This document shows, piece after piece, positions 8,161 to 17,217 of a stretch of 64,000 nt of DNA. The DNA is taken from the NCBI RefSeq assembly GCF_003259365.1, contig NZ_QLLY01000005.1, forward strand, positions 1-64,000, read 5' to 3'. Numbering within the stretch: position 1 is the first letter of the stretch; the number at the start of each line of letters is the position of its first letter. The notes under the pieces are model-generated. The model was given only the letters and a program-made list of their open reading frames with translations, did no database searches and had not been told where the DNA came from. The position numbers and the translations under genes are program-made. Origin of the DNA: Streptomyces sp. PsTaAH-137 (GTDB lineage Bacteria > Actinomycetota > Actinomycetes > Streptomycetales > Streptomycetaceae).

Positions 8161-9285
8161 CTACCCCTCCAGTCGAAAATGCGGGATCACCGTCTCGCCC
8201 CATTGACGCAGCGTCTCCAGACAGGCCGCCTGCGGCACCGTGCCCATCTGGATGAGGCACATGATCTCGTCGGCACCGGCGTCACGGAGACGTTCGACGT
8301 AGGCGATGGCGTCCGCCGCCGTGCCGTAGGCATGGTCGGCGTTGAAGGTGGCGGTGGCGCTCGGGCGGACAGGGATGTGCTGTTCGTTGAGGCGGGCCAC
8401 GACCTGTTCGGCGGCCCTGCGCATCTCGGCGGCCTCGTCGGTGCCTTCGACGACGGCCTCGTCGGGTATCCCTGCACCGCCGTACCAGTGCCCGATGGAC
8501 TGGGCGAAGAAACGCTGGCCGCGGATGCCGATGGCGCGGGCCGTCTCCCGGTCGTCGAGGACGATCGTGGGACACAGCACCGAGAAGTGGTCGTTGACCA
8601 CGGAGGAGACGAGGCGCTCGGCGGTGCGCCCCGCCGTCGCCGCGTCGTAGACCCGGCGCATCTCGGCGATCGACTCCGGCCCGGCGAAGCCCATCACCAG
8701 GGCACCCACGCCGAGTTCGGCCGCCTGGCGCAGGGTCTCGGTGCGGCTGCACGCCAGGAAGAGCGGCGGGTGCGGGGTCTGGGCGGGACGCGGCAGGATC
8801 GGGTGCGGGTCGATGTCGAGGAGCGGGCCGTGGTGCTCCAGCTCGTCCTTCTCCCACGCCTTGCCGATGATGCGGAGCGCCTCCTCGACCTCCTGCGTCG
8901 TACGGTCCTTGTCGACGCCGCACAGGGACGTCTCCTGCACCGTGCCGCCGCGCCCGGCGCCGAGGTCGAGCCGCCCGCCCGACAACAGGTCGAGCGTGGC
9001 GGCGCGTTCGGCGACTCGGGCGGGATGGTTGAAGGCGAACGGCATGCAGACGACGCCGTGCCCGACGCGGATGCGGGAGGTGCGGGCCGCGACCCAGGTC
9101 AGGAAGATCTCCGGGGCCGACATGTGCGCGTACCACTTGAGGGAGTGGTGTTCCACGGCCCAGATCCGGTCGAACCCCATCTCCTCGGCGAGGACGGCCT
9201 GTTCGACACAGTCGTGGAAGAGCTGATGCTCGCGGTCGACGGTGGGATCGGCCAGTTGCGCCTCGAAGATGACGGAGAACTTCAC
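8161..9285 (-). CDS. LLM class flavin-dependent oxidoreductase
   Basis: A 374-residue luciferase-like monooxygenase fold (TIM barrel using FMN or F420). The N terminus reads MKFSVIFEAQLADP. The segment RIRVGHGVVCMPF and the substrate- and cofactor-binding strand DLLSGGRLDLGAGRG are typical. Start is GTG at 9285 with GGGAGG five bases upstream. The substrate is unknown, since the family covers alkanesulfonates, hydrocarbons and F420 substrates. It is separated from gap by 113 bp of AT-richer DNA that contains its own putative promoter. Confidence 0.88.
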   Translation of the reverse strand: MKFSVIFEAQLADPTVDREHQLFHDCVEQAVLAEEMGFDRIWAVEHHSLKWYAHMSAPEIFLTWVAARTSRIRVGHGVVCMPFAFNHPARVAERAATLDLLSGGRLDLGAGRGGTVQETSLCGVDKDRTTQEVEEALRIIGKAWEKDELEHHGPLLDIDPHPILPRPAQTPHPPLFLACSRTETLRQAAELGVGALVMGFAGPESIAEMRRVYDAATAGRTAERLVSSVVNDHFSVLCPTIVLDDRETARAIGIRGQRFFAQSIGHWYGGAGIPDEAVVEGTDEAAEMRRAAEQVVARLNEQHIPVRPSATATFNADHAYGTAADAIAYVERLRDAGADEIMCLIQMGTVPQAACLETLRQWGETVIPHFRLEG

Positions 9286-9327
9286 TGTTCCTCCCGGGAG
9301 TTGAGACAGCGGTGGGGCATCGCCTCC

Positions 9328-9349
9328 ATATGACTATTAGGTATATGAC
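9328..9349. promoter_or_regulatory. AT-rich promoter region with ATATGAC direct repeats
   Basis: Two ATATGAC copies (9328-9334 and 9343-9349) lie 15 bp apart in an unusually AT-rich patch upstream of the monooxygenase gene. Minus-strand -10-like hexamers (TATACC, TAATAG) lie within it. Activator or repressor half-sites are possible. Confidence 0.3.
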
Positions 9350-9398
9350 GGAGCGTCAGAGATGGGAAGGGGCGGGCGGGCACCGGCCTTCCGGCGTC

Positions 9399-10394
9399 TC
9401 AGCCGGCGAGCAGGTTGAGCGTGTCGACGACGCGGTTCGAGAAGCCCCACTCGTTGTCGTACCAGGCGACGACCTTGATGTGGCGGCCGTCGACCCGGGT
9501 CAGGGCCGCGTCGAAGACGGACGACGCCGGGTTGCCCACGATGTCGGACGAGACCAGCTCCTCCTCCGAGTACTCCAGGACACCGGCGAGAGGTCCGTCG
9601 GCGGCGGTGCGGTAGGCGGCGAGGACCTCGTCACGGGTCACGTCGCGGGCGACCGTCGTGTTGAGCTCCACGATCGAGCCGACCGGGACGGGCACGCGGA
9701 TCGAGTCGCCGGACAGCTTCCCGTCGAGGTTCGGCAGGACGAGGCCGATCGCCTTGGCGGCGCCGGTCGTGGTCGGCGTGATGTTGACGGCGGCGGCGCG
9801 GGCCCGGCGGGCGTCTCGGTGCGGGCCGTCCTGGAGGTTCTGCTCCTGGGTGTAGGCGTGCACGGTCGTCATGAAGCCGTGCTCGATGCCCGCGAGGTCG
9901 TCGAGGACGGCGGCGAGCGGCGCCAGCGCGTTCGTGGTGCAGGAGGCGTTCGAGACGATCGTGTGCAGGGCCGGGTCGTACCCGTCGCTGTTCACGCCGT
10001 AGGCCAGGGTGATGTCGGCGCCGTCCGAGGGGGCGCTGACGAGGACCTTCTTCGCGCCCGCGTCGAGGTGGGCGCGGGCGGCCTTCGCCGAGGTGAAACG
10101 GCCGGTGGACTCCAGGACGATGTCGATGTCGAGCTCGGCCCAGGGCAGCTCGGCGGGCTCGCGCTCGGCGAGCACCTTGATGCGGCGGCCGTCGACGACG
10201 AGCGCGTCCCCGTCGACGGTCACCGGGCGGCCGAGCCGGCCCGCCGTCGAGTCGTAGGCGAGCAGGCGGGCGAGCGCGGTGGGCTCGGTGAGGTCGTTGA
10301 CGGCGACGATCTCGAGGGCGGAGTCGCGCTCCAGGAGGGCGCGCAGGACGTTGCGCCCGATGCGGCCGAATCCGTTGATGGCGATGCGGGTCAT
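9399..10394 (-). CDS. gap: Glyceraldehyde-3-phosphate dehydrogenase, type I
   Basis: A 331-residue GAPDH that oxidises glyceraldehyde 3-phosphate to 1,3-bisphosphoglycerate with NAD. The Rossmann motif INGFGRIGR is at the N terminus, and the catalytic Cys152 lies in [12 protein letters not shown]. Length is normal. ATG at 10394 has GGGAG upstream. It stands alone rather than in a gap-pgk-tpi cluster, so it is probably a secondary paralogue. The next gene upstream encodes a GlxA-type regulator on the same strand, 175 bp away. Confidence 0.95.
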   Translation of the reverse strand: MTRIAINGFGRIGRNVLRALLERDSALEIVAVNDLTEPTALARLLAYDSTAGRLGRPVTVDGDALVVDGRRIKVLAEREPAELPWAELDIDIVLESTGRFTSAKAARAHLDAGAKKVLVSAPSDGADITLAYGVNSDGYDPALHTIVSNASCTTNALAPLAAVLDDLAGIEHGFMTTVHAYTQEQNLQDGPHRDARRARAAAVNITPTTTGAAKAIGLVLPNLDGKLSGDSIRVPVPVGSIVELNTTVARDVTRDEVLAAYRTAADGPLAGVLEYSEEELVSSDIVGNPASSVFDAALTRVDGRHIKVVAWYDNEWGFSNRVVDTLNLLAG

Positions 10395-10569
10395 GTGCGG
10401 GTCTCCCGTCGGTCCGACGGAGCCGGTGCGTGCGGACGACCGGCCCGTCCGGGGTGAATGTCGAGGTCCCCTCAGCGGGAACGTCTCCACACTCGCGCGC
10501 CGCGGGCTTGGCCGACAGCGGCGGGAACGCCATGGTTCGAAAGTATCCCGCCACCGCGATCGGGCCGGG

Positions 10570-11529
10570 CTACTCGCCGCGGGCGAAGGTCCGCCGGTAC
10601 TCGGTCGGAGTGGTGCCGAGGATGCGCTGGAAGTGCAGGCGCAGGTTGGCGCCGGTGCCGAGACCCACGTCGGCGGCGATCTGCTCGACGGCCAGCTCCG
10701 AGCGTTCGAGGAGTTCGCGGGCCAGGTCGATCCGGGCCCGCATCACCCACTGCATCGGCGTGTACCCGGTGTCCTCGACGAAGCGCCGGGAGAACGTGCG
10801 CTCCGACACCGCCGCGTGCCGGGCGAGGATCCGCAGGGTGAGCGGGTCGCCGAGCCTGCTCAGGGCCCATTCACGGGTGGCGGCGAACCGTTCGCCGAGC
10901 GGCTCGGGGACGCTGCGCGGCACGTACTGGGCCTGGCCGCCGCTGCGGTAGGGGGCGGCGACCAGGCGCCGGGCCGCGTGGTTGGCCGCGGCCACGCCGA
11001 GGTCGCCGCGCAGGATGTGCAGGCACAGGTCGATGCCGGACGCGGCGCCCGCCGAGGTCAGCACGGTGCCCTCGTCGACGAAGAGGACGTTCTCGTCGAC
11101 CCGGACGTGCGGGTACTGCTCGGCCAGCGCCTGCGTGTAGTGCCAGTGGGTCGTGGCCCGCCGCCCGTCGAGCAGACCCGTCGCGGCGAGCGCGAAGGCG
11201 CCCGTGGAGATCGCGGCGAGCCGGGCGCCGCGCGCGTGGGCGGCGAGCAGCGCGTCGACGACCGCCGCCGGCGGCGCCTCCCGGTCCGGGAACCGGTATC
11301 CGGGCACGAACACGATGTCCGCCCACTCCAGCGCCTCGAGCCCGTGGGCGACCGCGTACGACAGACCGTCGCCCCCGGTGACGAGCCCGGGCGCGGGCCC
11401 GCACACCCGGACCTCGTACGGCATGCTCGCGCGGGTCGTGAACACCTGGGCGGGGATCCCCACGTCCAAGGGTTTCGCCCCTTCGAGGACGAGGACGGCG
11501 ACGCGGTGCGGGCGGGCGGAGACGGACAC
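10570..11529 (-). CDS. GlxA family transcriptional regulator (DJ-1/PfpI plus AraC HTH)
   Basis: A 319-residue regulator with an N-terminal DJ-1/PfpI (class I glutamine amidotransferase-like) domain at about 8-175 and a C-terminal AraC-type double helix-turn-helix at about 215-310 ([23 protein letters not shown]). Such proteins sense small molecules and usually activate nearby genes. GTG at 11529 has no clear ribosome site. The closest candidate target is gap downstream. The divergent nitrobindin-like gene starts 96 bp upstream, so its promoter could also be a target. Confidence 0.88.
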   Translation of the reverse strand: MSVSARPHRVAVLVLEGAKPLDVGIPAQVFTTRASMPYEVRVCGPAPGLVTGGDGLSYAVAHGLEALEWADIVFVPGYRFPDREAPPAAVVDALLAAHARGARLAAISTGAFALAATGLLDGRRATTHWHYTQALAEQYPHVRVDENVLFVDEGTVLTSAGAASGIDLCLHILRGDLGVAAANHAARRLVAAPYRSGGQAQYVPRSVPEPLGERFAATREWALSRLGDPLTLRILARHAAVSERTFSRRFVEDTGYTPMQWVMRARIDLARELLERSELAVEQIAADVGLGTGANLRLHFQRILGTTPTEYRRTFARGE

Positions 11530-11625
11530 GCACGTGAGGTTACGGGGCGTACCGGGCGGGAGCGCGCCGCGCCGCCCCCTAAGCTGGCCCCGCCATCACC
11601 CCCGTACCCGCATCCGGAGTTCACC

Positions 11626-12156
11626 GTGTCCGACGCCGTGCCCGCCTACCCGTACAGCGATCAGCCGAAGGAGGCGCACCCGCTGCTCGCGCCCGTGCTC
11701 GGGCTGCTCGGGACCTGGCGCGGTCGGGGCCGTGGCGGATATCCGACGCTGGACGGCGACTTCACGTACGCGCAGGAGGTGACGTTCAGCCATGACGGGC
11801 GGCCCTTCCTGCACTACGAGGCCCGCGCCTGGCTGATCGACGGGCACGACGCGCCGCTGCGGCCCGCCGCCCGCGAGAGCGGCTTCTGGCGGCTTCAGCC
11901 CGACGGCCGGGTGGAGGTCCTGATCACGCAGCCGACCGGCATCGCGGAGATCATGGCCGGTACGGCCGACGGCACGACGGTCGCGCTGGCCACCGAGGAC
12001 GTGGCGCTGACGCCGACCGCGAAGAAGGTCGAGGCGACCACGCGCCGGTACACGCTCGCCGGGCCCGGCACGCTGGACTTCGTGCACGAACTCGCGGCGG
12101 TGGGGCAGCCGTTGCAGCACCACCTGACGGCACGGCTGCACCGCGCGACGGCGTAG
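11626..12156 (+). CDS. Nitrobindin-like heme-binding beta-barrel protein (FABP family)
   Basis: A 176-residue protein of the THAP4/nitrobindin-like domain family, a ten-stranded barrel that binds ferric heme and reacts with NO or peroxynitrite in characterised members. The signature [12 protein letters not shown] is at 29-40, and a C-terminal histidine-rich strand ([10 protein letters not shown]) holds the likely proximal heme ligand. GTG at 11626 has GGAG seven bases upstream. Divergent from the GlxA-type regulator. The window also encodes a nitric oxide synthase (59.4 kb), which gives the NO link some interest. Confidence 0.86.
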   Translation: MSDAVPAYPYSDQPKEAHPLLAPVLGLLGTWRGRGRGGYPTLDGDFTYAQEVTFSHDGRPFLHYEARAWLIDGHDAPLRPAARESGFWRLQPDGRVEVLITQPTGIAEIMAGTADGTTVALATEDVALTPTAKKVEATTRRYTLAGPGTLDFVHELAAVGQPLQHHLTARLHRATA

Positions 12157-12181
12157 CCTCCGGCCTCTTGCGTCGGCCTCT

Positions 12182-12218
12182 TGCGTCCGCGTTTCCCGCG
12201 AACTTCAATGCGGACGCA
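12182..12218. promoter_or_regulatory. Inverted repeat overlapping the PadR gene start
   Basis: TGCGTCCGC (12182-12190) and GCGGACGCA (12210-12218) form a perfect 9-bp dyad. The right arm also lies in ATGCG-GA-CGCAT, which reaches the start codon. This placement suits autoregulation by the PadR protein. No ribosome site is visible, so the transcript may be leaderless. Confidence 0.4.
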
Positions 12219-12808
12219 TGCCGACACCTCGACTCCCGCAGACCGCCTGGGCCGTGCTCGGGCTGCTCTCCTTCCCGGGCGAGCGGACCGGGTACGAGCT
12301 GAAGAAGTGGGCGGACTCCTCCCTGCGGTTCTTCTACGGAGCGCCCGCGTTCAGCCAGATCTACGCGGAACTGCGCCGCCTCGAGGACCTCGGCCACGTC
12401 ACCTCACGACGCTCCGGGCCCGAGGAACCGCGGGCGAAGCGGGCGTACACGATCACCGAGCAGGGGCGGGCCGCGCTGGCCTCCTGGGCCGCGGACACCC
12501 ACGATCCCGGCCCGGTGTCGCTCAAGCACCCGGTGCTGCTGCGGGTCTGGCTGGGGCACCTCGCCGAGCCGGAGCGGCTGCGCGCGCTCGTCACGGAGCA
12601 CGTGGCGCGGGCCGAGGGCGAGCTGGACGAGGTACGGGACGCGCTCGCGAAGGCGGACGGGGTGGAGGCGTGGGCGCATCCGCAGATCGCGCTGCGCTGG
12701 AGCGAGCGGCGGCTGGTGGCCGAAGTGGAGCTGGCGCGCGGCATGTTGGCGGATCTGGTGGCGCTCGGTCCGGGTCAACCCGTGGCGGACTCGCCCACGT
12801 CCGGGTGA
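12218..12808 (+). CDS. PadR family transcriptional regulator
   Basis: A 196-residue PadR-type regulator. The N-terminal winged helix (about 1-85) reads AVLGLLSFPGERTGYELKKW, with the wing region KRAYTITEQGRAAL. The C-terminal helical domain (about 95-190) is the dimerisation arm of the Vir_act_alpha_C type. Such proteins usually repress efflux or detoxification genes and their own gene. No transporter lies next to it, so the target is unknown. Confidence 0.9.
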   Translation: MPTPRLPQTAWAVLGLLSFPGERTGYELKKWADSSLRFFYGAPAFSQIYAELRRLEDLGHVTSRRSGPEEPRAKRAYTITEQGRAALASWAADTHDPGPVSLKHPVLLRVWLGHLAEPERLRALVTEHVARAEGELDEVRDALAKADGVEAWAHPQIALRWSERRLVAEVELARGMLADLVALGPGQPVADSPTSG

Positions 12809-12892
12809 CGTCGCCGGGTGCCGGCCCGGCGGGGCGGTAGGACGGTCGGCGTCCCCGTCCCGCACCGTCAGGCCCGCAGGAGCGCACCCGTC

Positions 12893-13018
12893 GTGAGCAT
12901 CCGAGCCGTACTCGTCGCCGCCGTCGTCACCGGACTGCTGCTGGGGATCGTGGGATCCCGGCAGCACGATTCCGGTCACCTGCGCCACTCCGGTTCGGTC
13001 GCGGAGTCGGGTCGTTAG
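12893..13018 (+). CDS. Small putative membrane peptide
   Basis: A 41-residue open frame starts with GTG at 12893. One hydrophobic helix (about residues 4-20, AVLVAAVVTGLLLGIVG) is followed by a short polar His-rich tail. GGAG lies about 11 bases upstream. It matches nothing I recognise. It may be real because codon bias is Streptomyces-like and it fills an otherwise empty gap. Confidence 0.35.
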   Translation: MSIRAVLVAAVVTGLLLGIVGSRQHDSGHLRHSGSVAESGR

Positions 13019-13083
13019 GCTGCGACTACCTGGGTACGTAAGCGCGTGACAGCAGAGTCGCCGTCGACGGAAGCGAGACCGCC

Positions 13084-13767
13084 TTGAACTTCCTCACCAT
13101 CGGGCATCGCGGTGCCATGGGTGTCGAACCCGAGAACACCCTGCGATCCTTCGTCGCCGCCGAACGGGCGGGACTCGACCTCATCGAGCTGGATCTGCAT
13201 CTGAGCAAGGACGGCGCGCTCGTCGTCATGCACGACGCCGACGTGGACCGCACGACGGACGGCAGCGGCCCGATCGCCGAGCAGACCCTCGCCGAACTGC
13301 GCACGCTCGACGCGGGGCGCGGCGAGCGGATCCCGGTCTTCGAAGAGGTTCTGGACGCGGTGAGCGCTCCGCTCCAGGCGGAGATCAAGACCGTCACGGC
13401 GGCCCAGGCGCTCGCCGAGGTGATGCTGCGCCGCGATCTGGTGGACCGGGTCGAGGTGATCTCGTTCCACGACGAGGCGATCGCGGAGATCGCGCGGCTC
13501 GTGCCGGGGGTGCGCACGGCCCTGGTCGCGAGCCGCTACGGCACCGATGTCGTCCAGCGGGCCGTGTCCGTCGGCGCCACGACCCTCGTCCTGAACATCC
13601 GCCGCCTCACCCAGGAGATCGTCGAACACGCCCGCAAGGCGGACCTGCGGATCATCGGCTGGGTCGTGAACACCCAGGACGACCTGAGGCTCGTCCGCGC
13701 CCTCGGTCTCGACGGCGCCACCACCGACTACCCGGAGATCAAGCGGACGGGCCGGTTCACCGCGTAG
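13084..13767 (+). CDS. Glycerophosphodiester phosphodiesterase
   Basis: A 227-residue GDPD-family TIM-barrel enzyme that hydrolyses glycerophosphodiesters to glycerol 3-phosphate and an alcohol, using a divalent metal. The family signature GHRGAMGVEPENT (7-19) supplies His8 and Arg9, and the next metal site is ELDLHLSKDG (Glu and Asp). HD in VVMHDADVDRTTDG is the second catalytic His. No signal peptide, so it is cytoplasmic. The start is TTG at 13084; the competing upstream GTG is out of frame. Confidence 0.92.
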   Translation: MNFLTIGHRGAMGVEPENTLRSFVAAERAGLDLIELDLHLSKDGALVVMHDADVDRTTDGSGPIAEQTLAELRTLDAGRGERIPVFEEVLDAVSAPLQAEIKTVTAAQALAEVMLRRDLVDRVEVISFHDEAIAEIARLVPGVRTALVASRYGTDVVQRAVSVGATTLVLNIRRLTQEIVEHARKADLRIIGWVVNTQDDLRLVRALGLDGATTDYPEIKRTGRFTA

Positions 13768-13779
13768 CCCGGACCGGGC

Positions 13780-14310
13780 TCAGGCCAGCGGCTTGACCAG
13801 CAGCTCGAACTGGAGGTCGGCGCGCTGCGGGATGCCGAAGCGCTCGTCGCCGTACGGGAAGGGGGTCATCGTTCCCGTACGGCGGTAGCCGCGGCGCTCG
13901 TACCAGGCGATGAGCTCGTCGCGTACGGAGATCACCGTCATGTGCATCTCGCGCACGCCCCAGGTCACGCGCGCCCGCCGCTCGGCCTCCGCGATGATCT
14001 GCTTGCCGAGGCCCGCGCCCTGGAGGGCCGGGCTGACGGCGAACATGCCGAAGTAGGCGGCCGTGTCCCGGTGCTCCAGCTGGCAGCAGGCGACGATCTC
14101 GCCGTCGCGCTCGACGGTCAGCAGGCGGCTGTCGGGGTCCTTGATGACGGTCAGCACGCCCTCGGGGTCGGTGCGCTGCCCCTGGAGGATGTCCGCCTCC
14201 GTGGTCCAGCCGGCCCGGCTCGTGTCCCCGCGGTAGGCCGACTCGATGAGCGCCACGAGCGCGTCGGCGTCCTCCACGACGGCATCACGGTAGGTCAGGG
14301 CGGCGGTCAT
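13780..14310 (-). CDS. GNAT family N-acetyltransferase
   Basis: A 176-residue acetyl-CoA-dependent acyltransferase. The acetyl-CoA pyrophosphate loop is QGAGLGKQI, preceded by the YFGMFAVSPALQ strand and followed by a helix ending in WYERRGYRRTGTM. The start is ATG at 14310 (GGAGAG upstream). An in-frame start at 14391 would run into the divergent gene. Its acceptor, a small amine or protein, is unknown. It converges on the glycerophosphodiesterase gene with only 12 bp between. Confidence 0.88.
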   Translation of the reverse strand: MTAALTYRDAVVEDADALVALIESAYRGDTSRAGWTTEADILQGQRTDPEGVLTVIKDPDSRLLTVERDGEIVACCQLEHRDTAAYFGMFAVSPALQGAGLGKQIIAEAERRARVTWGVREMHMTVISVRDELIAWYERRGYRRTGTMTPFPYGDERFGIPQRADLQFELLVKPLA

Positions 14311-14375
14311 GGAGGACTCTCCGATCTCGTACGGGTGCGGGCCTGTCGGCGCCGTCGAGGTTAACCCGGGCGCAC

Positions 14376-14381
14376 TACTGT
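14376..14381 (+). promoter_or_regulatory. Leaderless -10 (TACTGT) of the VOC gene
   Basis: TACTGT ends eight bases before the ATG at 14390, so transcription would start at or near the codon. It lies in the 79-bp divergent region shared with the acetyltransferase gene. Confidence 0.4.
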
Positions 14382-14389
14382 GCGTCGGC

Positions 14390-14782
14390 ATGGTTCATGT
14401 ACTGAGCAGCAGAGTCCTCGTCCGGCCCGTCGATCCCGAGCGGTCGCGGCGGTTCTACGGCGATGCCCTGGGGCTCGCCGTGTACCGCGAGTTCGGCACC
14501 GGGCCGGAGCGGGGCACGGTCTACTTCCTCGGCGGCGGCTTCCTGGAGGTGGCGGGCCGGGCCGAGGAGGCGCCCGTGCCGCATCTGCGGCTGTGGCTCC
14601 AGGTGGCCGACGTGGCGGCGGCGCACGAGGAGCTGGTGGCGGCCGGGGTGGAGGTGCTGCGGGAGCCCGTCCAGGAGCCGTGGGGGCTGGTCGAGATGTG
14701 GGTCGCGGACCCGGACGGGCACCGCATCGTGCTCGTGGAGGTGCCGGCGGAGCATCCGATCCGGTACCGGCCGGGGATCTAG
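14390..14782 (+). CDS. VOC family protein (glyoxalase/bleomycin-resistance fold)
   Basis: A 130-residue single-module vicinal-oxygen-chelate protein with two beta-alpha-beta-beta-beta units. Recognisable segments are PVDPERSRRFYGDALGLAV near the start and VADPDGHRIVLVEVP near the end. The latter carries the usual C-terminal metal-ligand or substrate Glu. The family includes glyoxalases, dioxygenases and antibiotic-binding proteins, and this sequence does not discriminate between them. Divergent from the GNAT gene, probably with a leaderless mRNA. Confidence 0.88.
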   Translation: MVHVLSSRVLVRPVDPERSRRFYGDALGLAVYREFGTGPERGTVYFLGGGFLEVAGRAEEAPVPHLRLWLQVADVAAAHEELVAAGVEVLREPVQEPWGLVEMWVADPDGHRIVLVEVPAEHPIRYRPGI

Positions 14783-14998
14783 GAGCGGCCCCGAGGGATC
14801 ACGCCGGGCCCACCGAATGGCGTAGCCCGGTCCCTCGTCGTCCGGAATGTGGACATCCGTAGAGCGCCGCTGACGTGCGGCGACCCGGTCCAGGCCGGAG
14901 GATGGCGCTGATCCGGGGATTCGGCGGCGCCGATCCGGATAGACGCAAGACCGCAAGACCGGCACGGCCCTCGCAGTCCAGCCCAGGAGAAATCCGAG

Positions 14999-16438
14999 AT
15001 GACCGCTCCCCGGAACACGAACGCTCCCCGCACCTCGAAGCCGCGGATCCTGATCGTCGGCGGCGGATTCGCCGGGATGGAGTGCGCGCACAAACTGGAG
15101 AAAGAGCTGAAGCCCGGCGAGGCCGTGCTGAAACTCATCAGTCCGATGGACCACCAGCTCTATCTGCCGCTGCTGCCGCATGTCGCGTCCGGGGTGCTGA
15201 CCCCGCAGTCGGTGGCCGTACCGCTGCGCCGGATGCTGCGGCGCACCGCGATCCTGCCGGGCGGCGCGGTCGGCGTCGACCCGAAGGCGAAGGCGGTCGT
15301 CGTACGGAAGATCAACGGCGAGGAGATCGTCGAGCGGTACGACCATCTCGTCCTGACGCCGGGCAGTGTCACCCGGCAGTTCGACATCCCGGGCGTCGAC
15401 GAGCACGCGGTGGGGGTGAAGACGCTCGCGGAGGCGGCCTGGATCCGGGACCACGTGATCTCGCAGCTGGACCTCGCCGCGGCCAGCTCGGACCCGGCCG
15501 AGCGGGAGGCGCGGCTGCAGTTCGTCGTCGTGGGCGGCGGCTACGCGGGGACGGAGACGGCCGCCTATCTCCAGCGGCTGACGACGTCCGCCGTGAAGCG
15601 GTATCCGGGGCTCGACCCCAAGGACATCAAGTGGCATCTGGTCGACGTGGCTCCGAAGCTGATGCCGGAGCTCGGCGACCGGCTCGGCGACAAGGCCATG
15701 GACATCCTGGAGCGCCGCGGGCTGCACGTCTCGCTCGGCGTGTCCGTCGCCAAGGCCACCGAGTCCACCGTGACGCTGACGGACGGCCGGGAGCTGCCCT
15801 GCCACACGCTGATCTGGACGGCCGGTGTCGCGCCGAGCCCGCTGGTCGCCACCCTCGGCGCGGAGACGAACCGCGGCCGGCTGGTGGTCACGCCGCGGCT
15901 GACCGTGCCCGGCATGGACGGGGTCTTCGCGCTCGGCGACGCCGCGGCCGTGCCGGACCTCGCCAAGGGCGGCGACGCGATCTGCCCGCCGACCGCGCAG
16001 CACGCGATGCGGCAGGGCTGGGCGGCGGCCCGCAATGTGCTCGCCGCGGTGCGCGGCAACCCGCTGACGCCGTACCGGCACAAGGACCTCGGCCTCGTGG
16101 TCGACCTCGGTGGCATCCAGGCCGTGTCGAAGCCGATGGGCGTGCAGCTGACCGGGCTGCCCGCCCAGGTCGTCGCGCGGGGCTACCACCTGGGGGCGCT
16201 GCGGACGCTGACGGCCCGGTTCCGGACGGCGGCGAACTGGGGTCTGAACGCGGTCGCGGGCGACGACTTCGTGCGCACCGGGTTCCAGCGGCACCGGCCC
16301 GCCACGCTCAAGGACTTCGAGATGACGGACGCGTATCTGTCGCCGGAGGAGATCCACGCGGCGGTCAGCGCGTCGGTCGCGGGGCGGGCGATGACGCCGC
16401 AGCGGCCGGACCTGCCGATCGCGCAGCTTCCCGAGTAG
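14999..16438 (+). CDS. ndh: NAD(P)/FAD-dependent oxidoreductase, type II NADH dehydrogenase-like
   Basis: A 479-residue two-dinucleotide-fold flavoprotein. The FAD motif is IVGGGFAGME (19-28) and the NADH motif VVGGGYAGTE (177-186). The ATG-like FAD segment is GVFALGDAAAV. The C-terminal extension contains an amphipathic stretch, as in NDH-2 enzymes that dock on the membrane and reduce menaquinone without pumping protons. AGGAG lies before ATG at 14999. A MarR regulator converges on it 19 bp downstream. Other members of this superfamily remain possible. Confidence 0.87.
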   Translation: MTAPRNTNAPRTSKPRILIVGGGFAGMECAHKLEKELKPGEAVLKLISPMDHQLYLPLLPHVASGVLTPQSVAVPLRRMLRRTAILPGGAVGVDPKAKAVVVRKINGEEIVERYDHLVLTPGSVTRQFDIPGVDEHAVGVKTLAEAAWIRDHVISQLDLAAASSDPAEREARLQFVVVGGGYAGTETAAYLQRLTTSAVKRYPGLDPKDIKWHLVDVAPKLMPELGDRLGDKAMDILERRGLHVSLGVSVAKATESTVTLTDGRELPCHTLIWTAGVAPSPLVATLGAETNRGRLVVTPRLTVPGMDGVFALGDAAAVPDLAKGGDAICPPTAQHAMRQGWAAARNVLAAVRGNPLTPYRHKDLGLVVDLGGIQAVSKPMGVQLTGLPAQVVARGYHLGALRTLTARFRTAANWGLNAVAGDDFVRTGFQRHRPATLKDFEMTDAYLSPEEIHAAVSASVAGRAMTPQRPDLPIAQLPE

Positions 16439-16457
16439 TCGGGGCGGCCGGGTCCCG

Positions 16458-17009
16458 TCAGACCCGGCCGCCGCCCAGGCGTCCTTCGAGCTGGAGCAGC
16501 AACTCGCCGAGCAGTGCGGCGAGTTCGCCCTCGTGGCCGCCCGCGAGTCCCGCGAGGACCGACGCCTCGTACGCGAGCTGCTGCGGCAGCACCTCGTCGA
16601 CCAGGGCCCGCCCCTCGTCGGTCAGGCTCAGCTGCGAGACGCGTCGGTCGCGGGTGTCGGCGCGCCGGGCGACGAAGCCCCGCTCCTGGAGCAGCTTCAG
16701 CCGCTTGGTGACCGCGGCGCCGGACGCGAACGTCTCACGGGCCAGATCGCCGGGGGTCAGCTCGCGGCCGGTGCGCCGCAGCGTGCCGAGCAGATCGAAC
16801 TCGGGGCGGGTCAGCCCGGCGCGGCGCAGCGGAGCGTCCTCGGCCTGCTGGAGCAGCGCGGCGCACCGGTTGATCCGCCCGATGATCTCCATCGGGCCCG
16901 TGTCGACATCGGGGCGCACGCTCTGCCACTGCCGTACGACCGACGACACGGTGTCGGCCACCGTGTGCGGCGTCTGCGGTTCCCTGTCCGCGCCCTGCTC
17001 CGTGCTCAT
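16458..17009 (-). CDS. MarR family transcriptional regulator
   Basis: A 183-residue winged-helix regulator. The recognition region is LTPGDLARETFASGAAVTKRLKLLQERGFV and the wing RRADTRDRRVSQLSLTDEG. A 50-residue N-terminal extension precedes the dimerisation helix. The ligand and targets are unknown; the divergent DUF5134-M56 pair (about 210 bp away) and the convergent dehydrogenase gene are neighbours. ATG at 17009. Confidence 0.9.
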   Translation of the reverse strand: MSTEQGADREPQTPHTVADTVSSVVRQWQSVRPDVDTGPMEIIGRINRCAALLQQAEDAPLRRAGLTRPEFDLLGTLRRTGRELTPGDLARETFASGAAVTKRLKLLQERGFVARRADTRDRRVSQLSLTDEGRALVDEVLPQQLAYEASVLAGLAGGHEGELAALLGELLLQLEGRLGGGRV

Positions 17010-17217
17010 ACCTGCCCGACCGGCCCTTTCACCTGTGCCGACGGCCTCGTCGCCGTCGGTGCCCCCAGTGTCGCCGATCCGTGCCGCGCGGGTGTTTCAC
17101 CCGCAAAACACCGCGTGTGCTCCCCTGCGCCGCCTTAAGCCCCCGCGCACCGGGGCATCCCCTCGATGGCCGCGCGAAACGCGCGGCCTGTGCGGGAGAG
17201 GGCAAGGGGGACCCGGG

